Below are positions 6,630-13,251 of a stretch of 16,975 nucleotides of DNA, piece after piece. This DNA is from DASZTU01 sp035493835 (lineage in GTDB: Bacteria > Pseudomonadota > Alphaproteobacteria > Rhizobiales > Devosiaceae), in assembly GCA_035493835.1 (NCBI GenBank), contig DATJHO010000136.1:1-16975 (forward strand). The letters are read 5' to 3'. The notes under the pieces are model-generated. The model was not told the origin of the DNA. It made no database searches and saw only the letters and a list, made by a program, of their open reading frames with translations. Positions within the stretch are counted from its first letter, which is position 1. Each line of letters begins with the position of its first letter. A program made the translations under genes and the position numbers.

Positions 6630-6661
6630 GGCTCGGACGCTCTCCATGGAGCGGCCGAGCC
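6630..6661. terminator. Hairpin between convergent genes
   Basis: GGCTCGG and CCGAGCC form seven pairs. After one A-G mismatch, CGCTC and GAGCG add five more around a six-base loop. It sits between the convergent BA14K-type and L,D-transpeptidase genes, whose ends are only 57 bases apart. There is no T run, so termination efficiency is uncertain. Confidence 0.45.
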
Positions 6662-6670
6662 CGGTTCATG

Positions 6671-7930
6671 TCAGCCATTGACCGTTTCGAACTTGGTCAG
6701 GCCCTGCGCATCATACTGATAGACGTCGTCGCGGAAGCTGACGGTGCCCAGCCGGTTGGCCCATGCCGAGATATAGGTCGAATGCACCGGCTGGCGGTTC
6801 TTGACGACGACATTTTGCGATACATTGCCCGTCATGGCCTGGTCGACCCGGTCTTGATCCCATCCGTCATTGCCCTGCAGCAGCCAGGCGACCAGCTGGT
6901 TGACGTCCTTGATGCGCATGCAGCCCGATGAATCGAAGCGCACGTCTTCGGCAAAGAGCGCCTTTTCCGACGTATCGTGCAAGTAAACGTCCTCGGCGCT
7001 CGGGAAGTTGATCTTGACGTGGCCTTCGGCGTTGAACGAGCCTGGATCCTGGGTGAAGGCATAGTGCAGGGCGTCATCGCTTTGCCAGTTGATGGTCGCC
7101 GGATCCACCTCCACCCCTTTGTTGTTGTAGGTCCTGATGTGATAGTTCGCCAGATAGGTCGGATCCTGCTGCATCAGCGGGATCAGGTCCTTCTTGATGA
7201 TGCTCTGGGGCACGTGCCAGTACGGGTTGAAAACGATATTCGTGATCTTCGAGCTTAGGATCGGCGTAGGCCGATCGATGCGACCGACGACGGCCGTGTG
7301 CCGCTGCACGACTTGCCCGCCTTCCACCGCCTCGAGGCTGGCGGCGGGAATATTCACCACGACATAGCTGTCGGTAAGCGTCGGCGCGAGGTTTTGCACG
7401 CGAGTCAGGTTCAGTTGCAGCTGGCTCAAGCGCACATCGGCCGGAATCTGCATCGCGTAGTAGGTCGGCTCGTCGACCTTGCCGGTCACCGCAAGCCCGT
7501 GCCGCGCCTGGAAATTGCGCACGCCCTTGTCGAGATCACCATCGAACATGTCGTCCACCTGCTGGACGGGGGCCATGTCGCCCGACGAAATCAGCCGGCG
7601 CTTGAGATCGACCACGGCGCTGCGGCTGTTGCCGAGCACTAGGCCGAACACCTGCTGGGGCACCTGCTGCCAGCCGCCGGCGGCAACAAAGGGTTGGTAC
7701 TGAGCGATAGCAGCCTGAAGATTATTGGCAGTATCCACCGACAGGATCGGCTCTGTTGTTTGGAGCAGTTCGAGGGCCGCGTTCGTATTTCCTTCGCGAT
7801 CGGTGTCCTTCAACACTTGATTGCGAGTAAACATGTCGAGGATCGAGTCAGCGCGGGCCAGCGAGGGAAACGCCGCGGCCGCCCCGGCAATTGCTGCAGA
7901 GCGAAGGAGATTACGCCGCGAAAGCTGCAT
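6671..7930 (-). CDS. ldtP: Tat-exported L,D-transpeptidase of the YcbB/LdtD type
   Basis: L,D-transpeptidases make 3-3 peptidoglycan cross-links or attach proteins to it, acting in the periplasm through a catalytic cysteine. The 419-residue protein begins with a twin-arginine signal (SRRNLLRSAA, cleavage near SLARA at about 27). A peptidoglycan-binding-like domain lies around 95-165, with LKRRLISSGD and GVRNFQARHGLAVTGKVDEPTYYAM. The YkuD catalytic domain runs from about 187 to 345, with FNPYWHVPQSI, HDTSEKALF (H318) and RFDSSGCMRI (C337). The 19-residue His-to-Cys spacing and SSGC motif resemble E. coli YcbB. AGGTG precedes the ATG. The LdtR-type gene lies upstream but is separated by a terminator, so this gene likely has its own promoter. 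LdtR is known to activate ldtP in Liberibacter; control here is inferred. Confidence 0.9.
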   Translation of the reverse strand: MQLSRRNLLRSAAIAGAAAAFPSLARADSILDMFTRNQVLKDTDREGNTNAALELLQTTEPILSVDTANNLQAAIAQYQPFVAAGGWQQVPQQVFGLVLGNSRSAVVDLKRRLISSGDMAPVQQVDDMFDGDLDKGVRNFQARHGLAVTGKVDEPTYYAMQIPADVRLSQLQLNLTRVQNLAPTLTDSYVVVNIPAASLEAVEGGQVVQRHTAVVGRIDRPTPILSSKITNIVFNPYWHVPQSIIKKDLIPLMQQDPTYLANYHIRTYNNKGVEVDPATINWQSDDALHYAFTQDPGSFNAEGHVKINFPSAEDVYLHDTSEKALFAEDVRFDSSGCMRIKDVNQLVAWLLQGNDGWDQDRVDQAMTGNVSQNVVVKNRQPVHSTYISAWANRLGTVSFRDDVYQYDAQGLTKFETVNG

Positions 7931-8086
7931 CGAAGCACCTGTAATCGTTGATGTTGAAGGTCACGTTCGTCCTTAGCAAAAGCATTGTTCCCTCACAACG
8001 GCCACTCAATGAGCTGTGAACCCCTCGTCAACGCAGGGCGGCCGAAAACGACATGTGGAAGGCCTTTGCTTTAAGGCACAAATGAG

Positions 8087-8113
8087 AAACGCCGGCCCCG
8101 AGGCCGGCGTTTT
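8087..8113. terminator. Hairpin terminator between ldtR and ldtP
   Basis: AAACGCCGGCC and GGCCGGCGTTT form an eleven-pair stem with a CCGA loop. On the minus strand the stem is followed by CTCATTT after the terminal T residues, so it probably ends ldtR transcripts about 65 bases past the stop codon. The plus strand also reads TTTT after the stem. Confidence 0.7.
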
Positions 8114-8179
8114 GCTTGGAGGTGTGGCGTCGATCCCACAATCGCGATGCGGCTAAGGGGCGATTTGGGCCCGGGCGCC

Positions 8180-8689
8180 TCAGAGCTTGTAGAGAATCTG
8201 GTCGACCCAGAAACGTTCGAGCCGGCCAAGGGCCTTGTTGAGGCCTTCAAAGGTCGAATCATCGAGGCCGCCGACCTTGTCGATCGATTTCAGGTGACGG
8301 TCGTAGAGCTCGTCGATCACCTCGGCGACCTCTTCGCCCTTGGGCGTCAGCCGGATGCGCACCGAGCGGCGGTCAGCACGGGAGCGTTCCTGGAAGATAT
8401 AGCCGGTTTCCACCAGCTTCTTGAGATTGTACGAAACGTTCGAGCCGAGATAATAACCCCGCGAACGCAGTTCGCCGGCGGTCATTTCGGCATCGCCGAT
8501 GTTGAACATCAGCAGTGCCTGGACCGGGTTGATATCGTCCCAGCCCATCCGGTCGAACTCGTCCTTGATCAGGTCGAGCAGTCGGCGATGCAACCGCTCG
8601 ACCCGGCTGACGGCTTCAAGATAAAGTGGCTTCAGGCTGTCTGCCTTGCCCGGAGCCGCTGCCTCTGCGGCGTTCGATTTGATTGCCAT
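8180..8689 (-). CDS. ldtR: LdtR-type MarR family transcriptional regulator
   Basis: This winged-helix regulator of the MarR family is most like LdtR, known from Candidatus Liberibacter asiaticus and Sinorhizobium as an activator of an L,D-transpeptidase gene and of osmotic stress tolerance. From the chosen start it has 169 residues. A helix rich in Leu and Arg (YLEAVSRVERLHRRLLDLI) leads into the DNA-binding region ALLMFNIGDAEMTAGELRSR, GYYLGSNVSYNLKKLVETGY and the wing FQERSRADRRSVRIRLT. A C-terminal dimerisation helix follows. The frame stays open to an ATG at 8731, but that start has no ribosome binding site. The ATG at 8689 follows GAGAGG at good spacing, so it is preferred. The adjacent L,D-transpeptidase strengthens the name. 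The effector is not visible from sequence. Confidence 0.88.
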   Translation of the reverse strand: MAIKSNAAEAAAPGKADSLKPLYLEAVSRVERLHRRLLDLIKDEFDRMGWDDINPVQALLMFNIGDAEMTAGELRSRGYYLGSNVSYNLKKLVETGYIFQERSRADRRSVRIRLTPKGEEVAEVIDELYDRHLKSIDKVGGLDDSTFEGLNKALGRLERFWVDQILYKL

Positions 8690-8765
8690 TTTAGCCTCTC
8701 TGTCGAATTGCGCGATTTTTCCGCGTCTCATGGCGCAAAATTACGGCGGCCCGAATAAGATCGAC

Positions 8766-8782
8766 TTAAGCCGCACGCTTAA
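8766..8782. promoter_or_regulatory. 17-bp dyad upstream of ldtR, candidate operator
   Basis: TTAAGC, five bases, GCTTAA is a perfect inverted repeat 77-93 bases before the ldtR ATG, inside an AT-rich stretch that stands out from the GC-rich surroundings. Its size and symmetry fit a MarR-family dimer site. Autoregulation by LdtR is an inference. Confidence 0.45.
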
Positions 8783-8824
8783 AACTATCTTACTGAAAAA
8801 GAACGCGAATTTGGCTTTATATTT

Positions 8825-8852
8825 GGTTACAACTGGTCAGAAACTTGTAACC
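8825..8852. promoter_or_regulatory. 28-bp dyad between the membrane-protein gene and ldtR
   Basis: GGTTACAA and TTGTAACC are perfect eight-base arms separated by 12 bases. Flanking ATTT and AAAT extend the symmetry with one extra base on the right. No T-run follows on either strand and the loop is long, so a protein-binding site is more likely than a terminator. It lies 136 bases upstream of the ldtR start. The bound factor is unknown. Confidence 0.45.
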
Positions 8853-8880
8853 TAAATGAATCGGAAACGGCCTCGGCAGA

Positions 8881-9276
8881 TCAGTCGTGGGCGGCGGCGG
8901 CAGCGCGCCGCATGCGGATTCCGAGCACGAAGATGGCGACGACCGCTGCGAGCAGCACGAGCCTGACGCCGAAGCCAAGAAGCGTCATCTGCACGTCCTT
9001 GCTGCCGAGGAGGAACATGGCGAGCTCGATCCCGGTCGCCCCCGCGAGCAGCACCGCGCCCCAGCTCGCCTTCATCCAAAGCCCTACCGCCGCGAACAGC
9101 AGCGCCAGCGTGAATACCGCCAGATAGATGAAGCCGGTCAGCCCGTAGAGCTCGATCGGGCTTTGCGCCCCAAGCGTGACGCCAAGCAATCGCGCCGCAT
9201 CGTTGAGCCCGATCAGCAGTGTGACGATGGCGAGGATGCGAACGGCGCGGGCGATCGGCTCGGAGCTGAATTCCAA
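8881..9276 (-). CDS. Small four-helix membrane protein (DUF6163-like)
   Basis: This 131-residue inner-membrane protein has four predicted hydrophobic helices, at about residues 10-29, 45-67, 71-90 and 98-120. A basic C-terminal tail RMRRAAAAAHD would lie in the cytoplasm. No catalytic motif is visible. The start is a TTG preceded by GAAGGG at eight bases. No better ATG in this frame precedes the first helix. It resembles small Hyphomicrobiales membrane proteins annotated as DUF6163, which I recall only tentatively. It lies just upstream of ldtR on the same strand, so a role in envelope stress is conceivable but unproven. Confidence 0.72.
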   Translation of the reverse strand: MEFSSEPIARAVRILAIVTLLIGLNDAARLLGVTLGAQSPIELYGLTGFIYLAVFTLALLFAAVGLWMKASWGAVLLAGATGIELAMFLLGSKDVQMTLLGFGVRLVLLAAVVAIFVLGIRMRRAAAAAHD

Positions 9277-9337
9277 CGGTCTTGCCCTTCAAGCAAAGCT
9301 GGTGCTGGTCTAGCGCCTGGCGGGCCGGCCAGCAAGG

Positions 9338-9808
9338 TCAGGGGTCGAGCGAGGACAGCGGCTTGCGCATATGCACGATCGTCCGTCCGGCGCCGACTTG
9401 CTCCTCATGGCTAAGAAGATAACCATGCCGCCGATAGAGCGCGATGTTGGCGGCCATGAGGCTGTTCGTATAAAGCCGCAGCTCAGCGAGGCCCATTTCC
9501 TGCGCGAGCGCCTCGGCATGGCCGAGCAGCGCACGCCCCAGCCCCCCGCCCTGATGTTCTGGCGCAACCGCAAGGTTCACGATCATCAGGTGATCCGGCA
9601 GCGCTTCGAGCTCGATCAGCGCGGCCAGTTCCCCGTCGACCTCGACGATGTCGATGCGATGCTCGAGCACGGCCCGTGCATAATCGACCGTCATCGGCCG
9701 CGGCTTGCGCCCAATCACCGGCACCCACTTGGCGTAGGCGGCCTGTGTCAGCGCGTCAATGGCGGGTGCGTCGGGCGGACCGGCGGTGCGGAGGGTGTGG
9801 TCGGTCAT
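9338..9808 (-). CDS. GNAT family N-acetyltransferase
   Basis: This 156-residue protein has a single GNAT fold, which transfers an acetyl group from acetyl-CoA to an amine; the substrate cannot be deduced. The acetyl-CoA binding motif A is clear: MIVNLAVAPEHQGGGLGRALL, at about residues 74-94, with the Q-x-x-G-x-G-R/L pattern. Downstream motif B reads LRLYTNSLMAANIALYRRHGY, the usual C-terminal signature. The frame is open to a TTG at 9820, but the ATG at 9808 has GGAA six bases upstream and is preferred. It stands 61 bases upstream of the membrane-protein gene on the same strand and diverges from hemB. Confidence 0.88.
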   Translation of the reverse strand: MTDHTLRTAGPPDAPAIDALTQAAYAKWVPVIGRKPRPMTVDYARAVLEHRIDIVEVDGELAALIELEALPDHLMIVNLAVAPEHQGGGLGRALLGHAEALAQEMGLAELRLYTNSLMAANIALYRRHGYLLSHEEQVGAGRTIVHMRKPLSSLDP

Positions 9809-9843
9809 CTGTGGTTCCAATCATGGCGACGGCCGCCCCCCGT

Positions 9844-9971
9844 GGTTCGACAAGCTCACCATGAGGGCTATCGAAAGTTCTGTCCCCAAGATCAAGCCGA
9901 TCCCACGAAACTTTTCATCACAAAGGCCCTGTGGAAGGACCTCATCCTGAGCTTGTCGAAGGACGAGGTCC
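9844..9971. repeat. BIME-like repeat pair 2 (Y copy, then Z copy)
   Basis: The left copy (9844-9866) reads GGTTCGACAAGCTCACCATG and is the TGGT/ACCA subtype. The right copy (9937-9971) reads CTCATCCTGAGCTTGTCGAA, is the TCCT/AGGA subtype, and ends in outer arms GGACCTC and GAGGTCC. The two point away from each other across 70 bases. They occupy most of the 256-base region between the divergent GNAT and hemB genes, so promoters for both must lie around them. Confidence 0.8.
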
Positions 9972-10064
9972 AGCCGGGCGGCATGCCGGGCGCGGACAAT
10001 CAAGCTCTTTGCGCTCCGCTTCTGCGGCTGCTAAACCGCCGCTTGAAAATACGGGAATACGAAA

Positions 10065-11075
10065 ATGACCGAGCGGTGGCAGAAGCATGATGTTTCCTTT
10101 CTCAATGGGCACCGGCTGCGGCGGCACCGGCGCTTCGCCTGGAGCCGCGCCATGGTGCGGGAAACGACGCTGCTGCCCTCGGACCTGATCTGGCCGCTAT
10201 TCGTCATCGACGGCCACAATGAACGCACCGCCATCAAGACCATGCCCGGCGTCGAGCGGCTGACGGTGGACCTTGCCGTCGCCGCGGCCCGGGAAGCGGC
10301 GGCCGCCGGCATTCCGGCACTCGCGCTCTTTCCCAACACGCCGGACCATCTGCGCAACGAAGATGCGACCGAAGCCTATAATCCCGACAATCTGATGTGC
10401 CGGGCGCTCAGCGCCATCAAGTCGGCGGTGCCGGAGATCGGCCTCATCGCCGACGTGGCGCTCGATGAATATTCGAGTGACGGGCAGGACGGGCTCGTAC
10501 GCGACGGCGAGATCCTCAACGACGAAACGATTGCGGTAATGGTCAAGTCGGCGCTGGCCCAGGCCAAGGCCGGCGCCGATATCATCGCGCCCTCCGATAT
10601 GATGGATGGCCGCATCGGCGCCATCCGACTGGCGCTTGATGAGAGCGGTTTCGAGCAGACGCAGATCATGTCCTACGCCGCCAAATACGCCTCCTGCTTT
10701 TATGGGCCGTTCCGCGAGGCGGTGGGCTCGGGCGCCCGGCTCAAGGGCGACAAGCGCACCTACCAGATGGATTACTTCAACGCCGAAGAGGCCTTGCGCG
10801 AAGTCGAGCAGGATCTGGATGAGGGCGCCGACAGCGTAATGGTGAAGCCCGGCCTGCCCTATCTCGACATCGTCCGGGCGGTCAGGGACAATTTCAACGT
10901 GCCCGTCTACGCCTACCAGGTGTCGGGCGAATACGCGATGATCGAGTTCGCGGCTCAGAACGGGGCCTTCGACCGGAAAACGGCCGTGCTCGAAAGTCTT
11001 GCCGCCTTCAAGCGCGCCGGCGCCAATGGCGTCCTCACCTACTACGCGCTGGAGGTGGCTCGGCTCCTTGGCTGA
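10065..11075 (+). CDS. hemB: Delta-aminolevulinic acid dehydratase (porphobilinogen synthase)
   Basis: HemB condenses two 5-aminolevulinate molecules to porphobilinogen, the first common step of heme and corrinoid synthesis, in the cytosol. The 336-residue protein is full length. The two active-site lysines are K207 in SYAAKYASCFYGPFREA and K261 (Schiff base) in SVMVKPGLPYLD. VYAYQVSGEYAMI and the C-terminal GANGVLTYYALEVARLL are also typical. The region that holds the three zinc cysteines in zinc-type enzymes reads DVALDEYSSDGQDGLV with no cysteine, so this is the magnesium-dependent, cysteine-free form, as known for many alphaproteobacteria. The ATG follows a weak GGGA. It probably shares a transcript with bpt, 84 bases downstream. 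Confidence 0.97.
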   Translation: MTERWQKHDVSFLNGHRLRRHRRFAWSRAMVRETTLLPSDLIWPLFVIDGHNERTAIKTMPGVERLTVDLAVAAAREAAAAGIPALALFPNTPDHLRNEDATEAYNPDNLMCRALSAIKSAVPEIGLIADVALDEYSSDGQDGLVRDGEILNDETIAVMVKSALAQAKAGADIIAPSDMMDGRIGAIRLALDESGFEQTQIMSYAAKYASCFYGPFREAVGSGARLKGDKRTYQMDYFNAEEALREVEQDLDEGADSVMVKPGLPYLDIVRAVRDNFNVPVYAYQVSGEYAMIEFAAQNGAFDRKTAVLESLAAFKRAGANGVLTYYALEVARLLG

Positions 11076-11159
11076 GGCGCGTTTCACGGCGATGCGAGAC
11101 GATTGCGCGATTGCCCATTCGCGGCTAGATTCATCGTCAGGTGAGTGGCAGGGCGGCAG

Positions 11160-11888
11160 ATGACGGACCATACGCCTGAAAATACCCAGCTCTTCCTGAC
11201 GGCAGCGATGCCGTGCCCCTATCTTCCCGGGCGGCAGGAGCGGAAACTTTTCACGCATTTGACCGGCCGGCGCGCGGGCGCTCTCCACACGCTGCTGACG
11301 GACAACGGTTTTCGCCGCAGCCAGAACCTCATTTATCGTCCGGCCTGCGAGGGCTGCGCCGCCTGTCAGTCGGTGCGGATCGTCGCCAAGCAATTCGAGC
11401 CGTCGGCCAGGTTTCGCCGGGTGCTGCGGACCAATACCGACGTCAAGGGCGAGGTGCGGCCGCCACGGGCGACCCCCGAGCAATACGCGCTGTTCAAGCG
11501 CTATCTCGAGTCACGCCACGCCGGCGGCGGCATGACTCAGATGAATTTCATCGACTATGAATACATGGTCGAGGATACGCCGGTCCAATCGGTGCTGGTC
11601 GAATACCGCCTGACCTCGGACCCCGAGCGGCCGCTGATCGCGGTGGCGCTGACCGATGTAATGCCCAATGGGCTCTCGATGGTCTATAGCTTTTACGACC
11701 CCGAGCTGGCCCATCGCGGGCTGGGGAACTTCCTCATCCTCGATCACGTCGGGCAGGTGAAATCGGCCGGACTGGACTATGTCTATCTCGGGTATTGGGT
11801 GAAGAATTCGCCCAAGATGGCCTACAAGAAACTGTTCAAGCCGCTCGAGGTCCAAGACGGGCCGATGGGCTGGCGGCCCCTCGACTAA
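11160..11888 (+). CDS. bpt: Aspartate/glutamate leucyltransferase Bpt
   Basis: Bpt transfers leucine from Leu-tRNA to proteins with N-terminal Asp or Glu, marking them for ClpAP through the N-degron pathway. It resembles eukaryotic arginyltransferase ATE1. The 242-residue protein has the N-terminal cysteine motif RPACEGCAACQSVRI at about 60-74 (C63, C66, C69, plus C19 in AAMPCPYLPGR). The C-terminal GNAT-like half shows SMVYSFYDPELAHRGLGNFLILD, YVYLGYWVKNSPKMAYK and the end PMGWRPLD. A GTG at 11145 could add five residues, but the ATG at 11160 has AGGG six bases upstream and is preferred. It lies behind hemB and 27 bases before the phosphatase-family gene. Confidence 0.94.
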   Translation: MTDHTPENTQLFLTAAMPCPYLPGRQERKLFTHLTGRRAGALHTLLTDNGFRRSQNLIYRPACEGCAACQSVRIVAKQFEPSARFRRVLRTNTDVKGEVRPPRATPEQYALFKRYLESRHAGGGMTQMNFIDYEYMVEDTPVQSVLVEYRLTSDPERPLIAVALTDVMPNGLSMVYSFYDPELAHRGLGNFLILDHVGQVKSAGLDYVYLGYWVKNSPKMAYKKLFKPLEVQDGPMGWRPLD

Positions 11889-11915
11889 TTCCCTCTTGCG
11901 CGTGAGAGCCTGTTG

Positions 11916-12935
11916 ATGGGCATTGTCCTCGGCCTGTTGCGCCTTGGCGTCGGCTTGGCGGCAGCAGGGCTTGGCGCCATCGCCGTCGCCGCCTGGTTCG
12001 GCTTTGCCGTGCCGTTCCTCGATCTCTTCAATCACTTCCAGGTTCTGTTGATCGCCGGCCTCGCGATGCTCTTGGTACTGGTGCTGCTGGTGTTCATCGG
12101 CAGCCCGTGGCGGTGGCCGCTGACGGCGATCCTGACCCTTGGACTGATCGCCTCCGCAGTCACCGTCGTGCCCGAAACCATAGCTGCCTTTGCGCCCCGG
12201 CCCGCCCTGCCCACCGACGGCCGGCCCGTGCTCAAGCTAATCACCGCCAACCTCTTCGGGCTGAACTACGACATGGACCGGACGGCGGCTGTGATCGCCA
12301 AGGAAAACCCGGATATCATCGCGCTGCAGGAATATTTCCCGGAGCAGCGGGGACCGCTCGATCCGATGATCCGCGGAAAATACCCCTATTCGGTGCACTG
12401 CGTAGGCGGCAAACGCGCCAACATCGCGATCTATTCCAAGCTGCCCTTTACCCAGGACGTCGACGGCGATTGCACGGCCGATTGGGCGCGGGCCGGCCGC
12501 ACCTCGCACCTTTTGGTCACCTTCACTCTCGCCAACGGCGCCAAGCTGGCGGTCATGACCACGCACTTCGAATGGCCGGTGCCGTTCGATCGGCTGCAAC
12601 GGCAGCAGGCGGCGTTGACCAAGGTCATCAGCGGCGTTTCGACGCCGCTGCTGCTGGTCGGCGATTTCAACTCGGCGCCGTGGTCCTACGAGCAGCGCAG
12701 CTTTGCGGAAGCGGCCGGGCTCACGCGGCAGACGCACGGCATCCTGACGTGGCCGCTGCTGCTTTCGGTCAAGGGCTGGCGCAACACCTTTCCGGTGCTG
12801 CCGCTCGACCAGGCAATGACCAAGGGCAATGTCGAAGTCCACGACATCCACGCCGGCCCGCCCACCGGCAGCGACCACCTGCCGCTGGTGATGACGATCT
12901 CGGTGGGCAAGGGACCGGAGCCGGTAGCGCCTTAA
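11916..12935 (+). CDS. Membrane-anchored endonuclease/exonuclease/phosphatase family protein
   Basis: This 339-residue protein has three N-terminal hydrophobic helices (about 4-29, 42-62 and 67-89) followed by an endonuclease/exonuclease/phosphatase fold, metal-dependent phosphodiesterases of the DNase I type. Metal and catalytic positions are visible: N112 in KLITANLFGLN, E139 in IIALQEY, H217 in VMTTHFEWP, D250 and N252 in LLVGDFNSAPWS, D298 in PLDQAM, and D320-H321 in GSDHLPLVM. With three helices the catalytic domain should face the periplasm. Substrate (nucleic acid, phospholipid or other) is unknown. A TTG three bases earlier is possible, but the ATG is preferred. It probably shares a transcript with bpt. 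Convergent parC follows after a repeat-rich gap. Confidence 0.88.
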   Translation: MGIVLGLLRLGVGLAAAGLGAIAVAAWFGFAVPFLDLFNHFQVLLIAGLAMLLVLVLLVFIGSPWRWPLTAILTLGLIASAVTVVPETIAAFAPRPALPTDGRPVLKLITANLFGLNYDMDRTAAVIAKENPDIIALQEYFPEQRGPLDPMIRGKYPYSVHCVGGKRANIAIYSKLPFTQDVDGDCTADWARAGRTSHLLVTFTLANGAKLAVMTTHFEWPVPFDRLQRQQAALTKVISGVSTPLLLVGDFNSAPWSYEQRSFAEAAGLTRQTHGILTWPLLLSVKGWRNTFPVLPLDQAMTKGNVEVHDIHAGPPTGSDHLPLVMTISVGKGPEPVAP

Positions 12936-12974
12936 AGGGGTTGCGTGATCGCCGCCGCGAGACAGCCCCTCGGT

Positions 12975-13054
12975 CGACCTGATGGTGAGCTTGTCGAACC
13001 ACGAGGTCGGGGCACCGCGCTTGCGGCCGATCCTTCGACAGGCTCAGGATGAGG
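12975..13054 (+). repeat. BIME-like repeat pair 3 (Y copy facing Z copy)
   Basis: The Y copy (12975-13009) has stem arms CGACCT/AGGTCG and TGGT/ACCA around loop GAGCTTGTCGA. The Z copy (13032-13054) reads CCTTCGACAGGCTCAGGATG on this strand. The copies face each other. The 47 bases from the Y loop to the Z loop (12993-13039) match the reverse complement of 16467-16513 at 40 positions without gaps, so linker and both hairpins form one composite unit. Confidence 0.85.
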
Positions 13055-13118
13055 TTGGGGGTGTGGGCAGCGAGGACATCGGTCGTGTGCCCACTGCTCC
13101 CCCGTGCCAACAGCACCA

Positions 13119-13203
13119 CGTCATTCCCGCGAAGGCGGGAATCCCTGTTTCGCGGCGTGACCGAGGCCGAATAACGGAGATCCCCGCCTTCGCGGGGATG
13201 ACC
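13119..13203. repeat. Inverted pair of ATTCCCGCGAAGGCGGGAAT-type palindromes
   Basis: The left copy (13119-13145) reads CGTCATTCCCGCGAAGGCGG and onward. The right copy (13178-13203) is the reverse complement of a close variant with four C/G pairs in the stem. Each forms its own hairpin, and the two can pair with each other. This short palindrome is widespread in many proteobacterial genomes. Confidence 0.8.
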
Positions 13204-13251
13204 TGGCGATGGAGGATGAAGACGGAGTTTTTTCGCCTTGGGGCAGCCCCC

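Larger units (their letters stand above)
12936..13251. other. 316-base gap between convergent genes, filled with repeats
   Basis: No convincing gene is seen. The gap holds repeat pair 3 (12975-13054) and an inverted pair of ATTCCCGCGAAGGCGGGAAT-type palindromes (13119-13203). Together these cover about half of it and give several hairpins that could stop transcription from both sides. Confidence 0.8.

Noticed and set aside
7963..8025. EcfG-like promoter for ldtP on the minus strand
   Set aside because: GGAAC at 7987-7991 has CGAA, not CGTT, at the right distance. A GGTTC-N17-CGTT arrangement nearby has two -35 mismatches. Neither is better than chance.
8687..8731. Longer ldtR start at 8731
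   Set aside because: No ribosome binding site precedes it, while GAGAGG precedes the ATG at 8689. The extra 14 residues are not expected in the family.
8852..9292. ATG-started frame of 146 codons overlapping the four-helix membrane protein
   Set aside because: Its translation is Arg-rich and featureless, whereas the TTG-started frame gives four clean membrane helices and has a well-placed ribosome binding site.
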